From Cypionkella sp. (GTDB lineage: Bacteria; Pseudomonadota; Alphaproteobacteria; Rhodobacterales; Rhodobacteraceae): a stretch of DNA of 23,632 nt. This document shows positions 1 through 8,300 of this stretch, one piece after another (positions within the stretch are counted from its first letter, which is position 1; each line of letters opens with the position of its first letter). The position numbers and the translations under genes are program-made. The stretch spans positions 252 to 23,883 of the forward strand of contig JALRIN010000040.1 in NCBI GenBank assembly GCA_023255415.1. Direction: 5' to 3'. Below the pieces are notes generated by a model, which had not been told where the DNA came from, did not search any database, and saw only the letters and a list, made by a program, of their open reading frames with translations.

Positions 1-2
1 AG

Positions 3-42
<40 letters not shown>

Positions 43-63
43 CTTTGCATAAAGGCCAAAGCC

Positions 64-798
64 ATGAGAACCTATGCCATCGGTGATATCCACGGCCATC
101 TTGATCTCTTGAAGCAGGTCCATGCCTGGATCGCGGCTGATATCGCCCAATACGGCCCCGCCCCAGTGGTGCATATCGGCGATCTTGTCGATCGCGGTGC
201 GAACAGCCGCGGCGTGATCGACTATCTGTCACAGGGCATTGCCGCGGGCCAAGATTGGGTGGTGCTCAAAGGCAACCATGACCGGCTGTTCAGCCTGTTT
301 CTCACCGACCCAGCGGCGCAAGATCCGCGCCTGCGCAGTGATCTCAGCTATCTGCATCCACGTATTGGCGGCGGCGCGACGCTGGCTTCTTATGGGGTGC
401 AAAATGCCGCTGACCGTCCGATTGCCCCGGTCCACCGCGACGCCATCGCCGCCGTACCGCAAGCGCATCGCGATTTTCTGCAGGCTCTGCCCACCAGCTT
501 TCAGCGTGGCGAGGTGTTCTTTTGCCACGCCGGCATTCGCCCCGGCGTCGCCTTTGCCGATCAGACCGAAGACGATCTGACCTGGATTCGTCACGAATTT
601 CTGGATGATACCCGCGACCACGGTGCCTTGATCGTGCATGGCCATACCGCCATCGAGGCGCCCACTCATTATGGCAACCGGCTGAACATTGACTCGAGTG
701 CTGCCTACGGCGGCCCGCTTTCGGTGGTGGTGCTGGAAGGCCGGCAGGTGTTTCACCTCAAAGACGGCCAGCGCTATGCCCTGCTGCCGCAGCTTTAG
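64..798 (+). CDS. PPP-family metallophosphatase (serine/threonine phosphatase-like)
   Basis: This 244-residue protein carries the full calcineurin-like phosphoesterase signature: GDIHG at residues 7-11, GDLVDRG at 39-45, GNHD at 70-73, a metal-ligand histidine in HAG at 155 and HGHT at 192-195. These residues build the two-metal centre that hydrolyses phosphomonoesters. The order and spacing fit the bacterial PPP phosphatases (PrpA/PrpE-like, Ser/Thr protein phosphatase group), and the length fits a stand-alone catalytic domain. There is no signal peptide, so it should be cytosolic. The natural substrate cannot be read from sequence; phosphoproteins or dinucleoside polyphosphates are both possible. 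AAAGG lies 8 bases before the ATG and supports the start. Its stop codon interlocks with that of the convergent transporter. The natural upstream region is lost at the contig end. Confidence 0.9.
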   Translation: MRTYAIGDIHGHLDLLKQVHAWIAADIAQYGPAPVVHIGDLVDRGANSRGVIDYLSQGIAAGQDWVVLKGNHDRLFSLFLTDPAAQDPRLRSDLSYLHPRIGGGATLASYGVQNAADRPIAPVHRDAIAAVPQAHRDFLQALPTSFQRGEVFFCHAGIRPGVAFADQTEDDLTWIRHEFLDDTRDHGALIVHGHTAIEAPTHYGNRLNIDSSAAYGGPLSVVVLEGRQVFHLKDGQRYALLPQL

Positions 799-1898
799 CG
801 GTTCATCGCCCGCAGATTGGCAAGTGCCAGCAGTGTCAGCGCTGCTGTCACCCCTCCGCCCAGCCAAAAGAATCCATGTGTCCCCAAACCCGCCAAAAAC
901 GGCGAGACCAGCAGTGGAAAGGCGATGCCCCCCGCCAAACCCGCCGAGATGATCGCGGGCGCCACCCAAGGGTGATCGCCCATTTTATGGCTGGCAGTGA
1001 CATAACCGGTGGGAAAGAACATCCCTGCAAAAAAGCCCAGCGCCACAAAACAAGGCCCTGCAGCCACGCCCGCCGCGCCAAGGCAAGACAGGCTTGCCCC
1101 CGCCATTGCCAGCGTGAACAGGGTAAAAGACGGCAACACATGCGCCACAAAACTTAAACTCACCCGCGCCGCCAGAAAGGCCAGAAAAAATGCCGAAAGC
1201 CATTGCGCCGCATGGGTTTCGCTTTCGCCCGCCTTGATCAGCGCAGCAGGGCCAAGCCCGATTACGCTGGCCTCGATGCCAATGGCGATCAGCGCAAAGG
1301 CCAGCATCGGCCAATGCGGAGCAAAGGCCATAGTGTTTTGTCCCGGCAGAACTGCTTCTGCCCCGCCCGCAGCCCCAGCCGCCAAGGCCAAAGCGGCGGC
1401 AAGCGCGGCGCAAACCGCAAAAGCCATCACCGGATCATTGCCCAGCGCCACAAAGACCAAGGGCGCGCCAATCGCGCCGATGCCAAAGGTCGCGTTCAAC
1501 AGGCTGACCATTGCTGGCCCCCGCGGCCCAAAGGCCCGCAGCATCCGTGGATTAAACACCACGGTCGCAGCGCCGTAGCCTGCGCCAAACACCAGCCCGC
1601 CTAACAGAGCCACGCTCCAACCCGCGCCGGTTGCCAAAAGCGCGGCCCCCAGCGCCATCAGCACCACGACCACACGCGGCGTCACAAAACGCCCCCAGAC
1701 AAACATCGCGCCAACGCCAAAGGCGCAGCCGATCCAATGTGCAGAAACCAATAGCCCCGCTGTGCCCAAGCTAAGGTCATAAAAGCGGGCATAGGCTGGC
1801 AATGCAGGCCCATAAAGCGACTGCCCCGCGCCCATCAGAATAAAGGTCAAAACCCCAATCGACAGCAGGGCCGCATTGGTTTTGATAAGCTCGCGCAT
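795..1898 (-). CDS. MFS transporter
   Basis: This 367-residue protein is strongly hydrophobic, with about 11-12 predicted membrane segments starting at residue 9. It shows the Gly/Ala-rich helices of the major facilitator superfamily, with a GRFVTPR segment between helices 2 and 3 that resembles motif A. It should be an inner-membrane secondary transporter or efflux pump; the substrate is not evident. I chose the ATG at 1896-1898 because AGGAG lies 6 bases upstream. The longer frame reaching 2033 adds a polar, non-membrane N-terminus that has no such ribosome binding site. It is divergent from the thiolase gene, with 212 bases between the two starts, and it ends convergently inside the stop codon of the phosphatase gene. 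Confidence 0.85.
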   Translation of the reverse strand: MRELIKTNAALLSIGVLTFILMGAGQSLYGPALPAYARFYDLSLGTAGLLVSAHWIGCAFGVGAMFVWGRFVTPRVVVVLMALGAALLATGAGWSVALLGGLVFGAGYGAATVVFNPRMLRAFGPRGPAMVSLLNATFGIGAIGAPLVFVALGNDPVMAFAVCAALAAALALAAGAAGGAEAVLPGQNTMAFAPHWPMLAFALIAIGIEASVIGLGPAALIKAGESETHAAQWLSAFFLAFLAARVSLSFVAHVLPSFTLFTLAMAGASLSCLGAAGVAAGPCFVALGFFAGMFFPTGYVTASHKMGDHPWVAPAIISAGLAGGIAFPLLVSPFLAGLGTHGFFWLGGGVTAALTLLALANLRAMNR

Positions 1899-1923
1899 GG
1901 GGGCTCCTGTCTGCTTTGCGCAA

Positions 1924-1952
1924 GCTCTCCACTGCGCGTGTGGCGCTGTCAA
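1924..1952 (-). promoter_or_regulatory. Candidate sigma-70 promoter of the MFS gene
   Basis: Read on the minus strand there is a perfect TTGACA (1947-1952), then 17 bases, then GAGAGC (1924-1929), about 25 bases upstream of the start codon. The -35 hexamer is ideal but the -10 hexamer is poor, so this is a candidate only. Confidence 0.3.
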
Positions 1953-1955
1953 TTG

Positions 1956-1967
1956 CCCATAGATGGG
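1956..1967. promoter_or_regulatory. Perfect 12-base inverted repeat, possible operator
   Basis: CCCATAGATGGG is a perfect CCCAT/ATGGG dyad around a 2-base centre. It lies 3 bases upstream of the candidate -35 box of the MFS gene, in the divergent region shared with the thiolase gene. The position suits an activator or repressor site, but a dyad of this size can arise by chance. Confidence 0.25.
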
Positions 1968-2110
1968 GCGTCGGCTGCGCCGATCTGAAACCTGCAGGCG
2001 GGTCTTGGCCGAATGACGCGACGTCGTCCCCACAAACCGGCCGGATCATGCCAAAGTTGCCCCAATGCGGCGCAATCTGCTGCAGCGCAACCAGCGAAAA
2101 AGGCCCTGCC

Positions 2111-3277
2111 ATGACCGAGATTTATATCCTTTCCGCCGCTCGCACCGCCATTGGCAGCTTTGGCGGCGCGCTTGCGGGCATCACGCCGATTGACACCGCC
2201 GCCCATGTCAGCCGCGCCGCAATCGCCCGCGCGGGCATCGCGGCCGAGCAGGTGGATCAGGTGGTCTTTGGCCATGTGTTGAACACCGAACCGCGCGATC
2301 TGTATCTGTCGAGGGTGGCGGCGATGCAGGCGGGGGTGCCAGAAAGCACGCCCGCGATGAATGTGAACCGGCTCTGTGGCTCTGGCGCGCAGGCCTTGGT
2401 CTCGGCGATCCAGATGTTGCAGCTTGGTGACGGCGCTGTTGCGCTTGCCGGCGGTGCCGAGGCGATGAGCCGCGCGCCCTATGCGTTGCAAAGCCCGCGC
2501 TTTGGGCAAAAGATGGGCGATACCACGATGTTGGATATGATGCTGGGGGCGCTGACCTGCCCCTTTGGCACCGGACATATGGGCATCACCGCAGAAAACG
2601 TCGCGGCGCAATATGGGATCACCCGCGCCGAACAAGACGCCTTTGCGCTGCTGTCGCAAAGCCGTGCGGCCCAGGCGATTGCCGAGGGACGCTTTGTTGA
2701 CCAGATCGCGCCTTTCGAGATCAGCAGCCGCAAGGGCCCTGTGCTATTCGCGGTGGATGAGCACCCAAAAGCCAGCACGGCCGAGGCTTTGGCCGCCCTG
2801 CGCCCAGCCTTTGCCAAGGACGGCACTGTCACGGCGGGCAATGCTTCGGGCATCAATGATGGGGCGGCGGCGCTGATCTTGGCGCGCGGCGATGTTGCGG
2901 GCATTGCGCCGCGGGCGCGGGTGATGGGCTATGCGATTGCGGGGGTGGACCCAAAGGTCATGGGGCTGGGCCCGATTCCAGCGGTGCAAAAGCTCTGTGC
3001 CAAGCTGGGGATCAAGCCCGGCGATTTCGATCTTGTGGAATCCAACGAGGCCTTTGCGGCCCAGGCGATTGCAGTCAGCCGTGATCTTGGACTGGACCCT
3101 GCGCGCGTCAACCCTAATGGCGGTGCGATTGCGCTGGGCCATCCGGTGGGGGCGACGGGGGCTTTGTTGACGGTCAAGGCGCTTTATGAACTCGAGCGTT
3201 CGGGCGGGAAAACCGCGCTGATCACCATGTGCATCGGCGGCGGTCAGGGCATCGCCTTGGCGATCGAGCGGGTTTAG
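2111..3277 (+). CDS. Acetyl-CoA C-acetyltransferase (thiolase II family)
   Basis: This 388-residue protein has every catalytic element of a thiolase: the acyl-accepting cysteine in NRLCGSGAQ (C89), NEAFAAQ (N312), the GGAIALGHPVGATGA histidine (H344) and the second cysteine in CIGGGQG (C374). The family joins two acetyl-CoA to acetoacetyl-CoA or cleaves 3-ketoacyl-CoA; the length is typical. No other beta-oxidation or polyhydroxybutyrate gene lies nearby, so atoB, phaA or bktB type cannot be separated from context. I start at MTEIYILSAART because the thiolase fold begins there. The in-frame extension upstream to 1916 has no family similarity. AAGG lies 8 bases before the ATG. It is a soluble cytosolic enzyme, and it ends convergently with a 4-base overlap into pbpC. 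Confidence 0.93.
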   Translation: MTEIYILSAARTAIGSFGGALAGITPIDTAAHVSRAAIARAGIAAEQVDQVVFGHVLNTEPRDLYLSRVAAMQAGVPESTPAMNVNRLCGSGAQALVSAIQMLQLGDGAVALAGGAEAMSRAPYALQSPRFGQKMGDTTMLDMMLGALTCPFGTGHMGITAENVAAQYGITRAEQDAFALLSQSRAAQAIAEGRFVDQIAPFEISSRKGPVLFAVDEHPKASTAEALAALRPAFAKDGTVTAGNASGINDGAAALILARGDVAGIAPRARVMGYAIAGVDPKVMGLGPIPAVQKLCAKLGIKPGDFDLVESNEAFAAQAIAVSRDLGLDPARVNPNGGAIALGHPVGATGALLTVKALYELERSGGKTALITMCIGGGQGIALAIERV

Positions 3278-5313
3278 CGCAGCCGCACCTCTGCGCGCGC
3301 CGAGCGGCCTTCGGCGTCGATCACCGACAGGGTGACAAAACCGCGGCCCAGAGCGTCCAGCATCACCGCGCGCGCCGGTTCGGCCACCGCCACTGGCGCG
3401 CCATTGGCCAGCCAGGTAAAGGGCGGTGTGCCCCCAGAAACCCGCACCAAAACCCCATCGGGCAGCAACTCGACCTCGGCACCATCGGGCGGAAAGGCGA
3501 CGGCAGGCGCATCGGCGGGGGCGTCAAAAGCGGCACTGCGACTGCGGAAATGCCGCAGCGGCTGCGGCAGATCCAGCGTCGAGACCAGCAGCGTCGCGGG
3601 CGGAGCGGGGGGCTGCGCTGTCAGCTTAGGCTTCAGCCGCGCAAAGGCTTGAAACAGCACGGGTGCTGCCATATCCGCGCCAAAGGCGCCGGGCACCGGC
3701 GTGCCATCAGGTCGCCCCATCCAGACCCCGATCACATGCCGCCCGTCATAGCCGATCGCCCAAGCGTCGCGGTGCCCGTAAGAGGTGCCGGTCTTATAGG
3801 CCAAGCGGTTGGCAGGCGCGCCGAGCGGTGGTGCAAGCCCAGCCAGAATATCACCGATCTGCGAAGCCGCAGTCTTTGACAGCACGCGCTGGCCCTGCGG
3901 ATTTTGCGTCTGCGTCTTGTGGATCAGCGGCAGGCTGACCCCGCCGCGCGCGATCATCGCATAAAGCTGCACCATATCTTCCAACCGCAAACCAATGCCG
4001 CCCAAGGCAATCGCCAGCCCCGCTGTGCCATTGGGCAGCGCATAGGGCACCCCCGTCTGATCCAGCCGCGCCAGCAGTTTTGCCGGCCCCATCGCTTGGG
4101 TCAGCGCCACCACGGGGATGTTCAGCGATTGCTGCAAGGCCTCGCGGATGCGGATGGTGCCGCGATAGTGGCGGTCAAAGTTTTGCGGGCGATAGCCGTT
4201 GAAATCGCTGGGCTGATCCTCGATCAGGGTTTCGGGATGTGCGAGGCCTTCATCAAAGGCCATGCCATAAATCAGCGGTTTCAGCGTCGATCCAGGGCTG
4301 CGGATAGCGCGGGTCATATCGACAAAGCCGGCGCGCTGGTCGGCCTAAAACGCCGCCGATCCAACCGAGGCCAAAATCTCGCCAGAGGCATGATCGGCCA
4401 CCACCAGCGCCACTTGCAGCCGCGCGCCTTGGGCTGCGACCACCTCGCGGGCAAGCTGTTCCAGCTTGATCTGCAAGGTTTTGTCCAAGGTCAACTGATA
4501 TAGCCTCTGGCCGGGGGCTTCGGCCAGAACGCGGTCGGCCATATGCGGGGCAAGGGCGGGAAAGCTGCGGCGGGCGGCGGGCACCACCTCGCTGCGGGCG
4601 GCGCGCAACTGGTCGTCGTCAATCAGCCCATCGCGCCGCGCCCGCGCCAGAACGCGGTCGCGCGCATCAGAGGCCGCCGCTGCCGCGCGGTCTGGCCTGC
4701 GCGCCTCGGGCGATTGTGGAATGGCGACCAGCAGTGCGATTTGTGCGGGCGTCAGGCGCAGCGGTTCTTTGCCAAAATAGGCCAGCGTCGCGGCGCGCAG
4801 CCCCTCTAGGTTGCCGCCATAGGGCGCAAGCTGCAGATAAAGTGTCAGGATTTCGGTCTTGGACAAGCGCCGCTCCAGCGCCAGCGCCAGCCGGATTTGC
4901 CGCAGTTTGCCCGCCCAATGCCCGGTGCCGCTGGCTTCCAAAAGCCGCGCCACTTGCATGGTGATCGTCGATCCGCCCGAGCTGATATGCCCCTGCCAAA
5001 CCGCCTGCGCCACTGCGCGCAGCATCGCGCGCGTGTCCACGCCGCTGTGCTGATAAAACCGCTTGTCCTCGTAAGACAGCAGCGCCTTTACAAAGGCCGG
5101 ATCGACATCCGCCAGCCGCAGCCCCAGGCGCCATCTGCCATCTGCCACGGTATAGACCCGCAGCAAGGCACCGCGCCTGTCCACCACTTCGACCGAGCTT
5201 TGCAGGCTTAGGCTGGGCAGATCGGTGGCCATGATCCACTGATCTGTCAGATCGCGGCCAAGGCCTGCCAGAAACAGCCCCGCCGCCAGCGCAAAGACCG
5301 CAGCGCTGCGCAT
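3274..5313 (-). pseudogene. pbpC: Penicillin-binding protein 1C, interrupted by an in-frame amber codon
   Basis: Without the internal stop this would be a 679-codon class A-type PBP. The first part has an N-terminal membrane anchor (residues 3-18), then a GT51 transglycosylase domain with catalytic glutamate in YEDKRFYQHSGVD (E82) and GGSTITMQVARL. A TAG at 4345-4347 (codon 323) then interrupts the frame. In the same frame the transpeptidase follows: STLK with the active serine at codon 342, SLN, KTGTS, and a C-terminal BiPBP_C-type domain. Nothing else is damaged, so this is either a very recent nonsense change (CAG to TAG is the simplest) or a sequencing error. Two separate products are conceivable: a glycosyltransferase alone, and a transpeptidase from the ATG at 4315-4317. 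The latter would lack the membrane anchor and signal. The start overlaps the stop of the upstream A2M gene (GTGATG; GTG at 5316 or ATG at 5313), indicating translational coupling. Confidence 0.88.
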
Positions 5314-8300
5314 CACTTGGCGATTGTGACGCTGCCCGCATCACTGCGGCCGGTCAGATCGGGGCGATACATATCTTCGACCGTGGCGGCTGGCAGATGG
5401 AATACCCCCGGCGAGATGGCGCGCAGCACATAGCCCAGCTTAAACGGTTGGGCCGAGCTGCGGTCGATGGCTGCCAAAAACCGATCTTGCCGAAACTGCG
5501 CCTGCGCGACCTCGGTTTCCAGGCCAAGGCCCGCCAGCGCATCGCCAGCACTAGAGGCCAGATTGGGGTTATCAATCTCGAAGCCTGCAGGCAGCGGGTC
5601 ATTCACCATCAGCCGCGCTTCGCCCCGCCCGAAAGGCGTGATGGTCAGAACGGTGACAAAGCGGTCGCCGACCTGCAGCGCGCTTAGATCCATCGGCAGC
5701 CCCTCCAGCGTATAGTAGCTGCGGCTGATCGCATAGCCGCTGCCGCCTGCGGGCACAGGCTCGCTTGGCACGCCAAAGCTGGTGACGGTGACGCTGGTAT
5801 CCGCGCTGTCATTGCGCAGGGTGATCGCAGGATCGCCCTGCGCCACGCGCTGCACCAAGGGCCCCGAAACCGGCGTGCCGTTCAGGCTTAGGCCAGCCGC
5901 AGGCGCCTGCACCAGCGCATGGGCTGCAAGCAGGCTCCAGACCGCTTCTTGGGTCGACAGCCCGTGCGCGGTGACGATGCGGTCGGTCAGGGCGGTGGCA
6001 TCAACCGCCTGCGATCGGGCCTCGGTCGCCAGGGCCAAGACGGCTGCGGCGTCACGCAACTGCGTGCCATAATCGGCGCGGAAGATCTGCTCGGTTTCAG
6101 GGCCCGTCGTGGCCTGCAAGGCGATCCCCGCCCGGCGGAACATCGCATCGGCGCGCGGTTGGTCGCCATAGCTTGCCAGCGCCGCCCCCATCTGCGCCAT
6201 CGCCATCGGGGTGGCAAAGGCATCGCCCTTTACGTCGGCGTAATAGCGCAGATCGCCCACAGCTGCCGCACCTTCGCGGGCCAGCACCAGCAGCGCATAG
6301 GCAAGCCCCTCGCCGCCCTTGTCGAAATCGGCAGCATAGTTGACCTGATTGCGCAGATTGTCCAAGGCAGAGCGGAACGCCCTATCCGGCACAGCGTAGC
6401 CCATGGCTTTGGCGCGGCTGAGGAAATCGCTGACATAGGCGTCCAACCACATATCGCCACCCTCTTCGACCGGACCCCAAAGCCCAAAGGCGCCGTTCGA
6501 GGCTTGGTTGGTCAGCACATCGGCAATCGCGCCCTGAATGCGCTGCGGCAGATCGTCGGCCCCTTGCAGATGCAGCGCAATCGCCAGTGTGTCAAAATAC
6601 AAAAGCGGCAAGGCCTTCGAGGTGATCTGCTCGGTGCAGCCATAGGGATAGCGGTCAAGCGCCGCCAAAAGCCCTGCCGCGTTCAACCGCGCCAAAGGGC
6701 CTGCGACGACCGAAGCCAGGGCGGTATCGGCGGCTAGACCGGTGAAGATGCTGTCATCCAGCGTCAGGCTTTGCCCCTGTTTCAGATCAAAGCGCGACAC
6801 CCTTGCGACTGCGGGATCATTGTTTTGCACCGGCAACGTCAACGTTTTGCGCAACAGCTTGCCATCGGCGGTGGTCAAGGCGACCTCGATCGTCTGATCG
6901 CCCAGATCACGCGCGGTCAGCGGCACTGCAAACACCGCCTTGCCGTTTTGCGCCAGATCAAAGCGGTCAGGCACAGCACCCAGAGTTAAACCGTCGGAAC
7001 TCACGCTTAGACCAACTTCGCCCGCAGGCCCGCTGGCGTGAATGATTTCCAACAGCATGCGGCTTTGATCGCCGGGCTGTAAAAAGCGTGGCAGGCTGGC
7101 GGTGACAACCACCGGATCGCGCACCAGCACATCGGCATTGGCCTGTCCGATGGCAGTGTTCGACCAAGCCACCACCATGACTTTGACCGTGCCATTAAAC
7201 GAAGGCAGCGCAAAACTGGCACGCGCGTAGCCATCCGCCCCCACCGCAATCGGTCCGGTGAAATTGGCGACCAGATCTTCGGTTGGCGGCGGGGCTTGCA
7301 GCCGCGCTTGTGCGGCCGCATCGCCGCCCGAGCGGGTCTCCCCCATCGCGCCCGACATTCCGTCAATCAGCCGCCCATAGAGATCGCGGATGCCAACGCC
7401 CAGTTTGCGCTGGCCAAAGTAATGCCCCTGCGGGTCGGGCGGGCTATAGGCTGTCAGGTTCAAGATGCCCTGATCGACCGCTGCAATGGTGACAAAGCCG
7501 GTTTCGCCCGCCCCTAGGCCCTGAACCTTGACCGCGACGTCAAGCGCGCCGCGCGGATCAGCCTCGGGCGCGGTTTCAATCGTGGTTCGCAGCGCACGCG
7601 GACCCGGATCTATGCTGGCATAGGTCAGGCCCAGTGCACGCGCAGGGTTGCGCCCCGCCGCCACATCCATCGGCCGCAGTGCCTGCACTGTGACATAGGC
7701 CCCCGCGCCCCAATCAGCGCTGACCGGCAACGGAATCAGGTTTTCGCCCGCCGCCACCGCGACCGTCTGCATCGCCACCAGATGGTTTGACAGCACGGTG
7801 ATCAGCGCCGTGCCTGCAGCCTTTGGCACCACCCGCAGCATCGCGGTTTCGCCCGAGGCATAGTCAGGCTTGTCCAGCGACATCTCTAACACGTCAGGCG
7901 AATCGGATGTATCGGCGGGGGCATACCATCCGGCATAAAACCGGGTCGAGCTTGACGGGCCATTTGGCGCAGAAACCACCAGCTCGTATTCGCCCCAGTC
8001 TACCGCTGCCGCAATCGGGGTTGCGGTGTCGCCCAGATCGGCCCTGCCTTCGGCCACGCGCTTGCGGCTGGTGACGGGTTCCCAGTTCCAGCTGCCGCCA
8101 GACTGATACCATTGATAATTGGTCTCGATCCGCGTCAGGGCCCAGGTGATCTGCATCGGCACTGGTGTCAGATCGGCACCAATCGCAATCAGATCAAAGC
8201 GCGCCTCGCTTGCCTCGGCCACCACGCCGTCGAACAAGGGCTTGATCCCGATCATGTCAGACGCAGGCGCAAGCAGCCGCGTCAGGCTACGTTCAACCGG

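Noticed and set aside
1916..2110. N-terminal extension of the thiolase by 65 codons.
   Set aside because: The thiolase fold begins exactly at MTEIYILSAART, and the extension lies in the divergent promoter region without family similarity.
4315..4347. A genuine split PBP with a separate transpeptidase gene starting at the ATG near 4317.
   Set aside because: The second frame has no signal or membrane anchor and is in register with the first. A nonsense codon or sequencing error explains it more simply.
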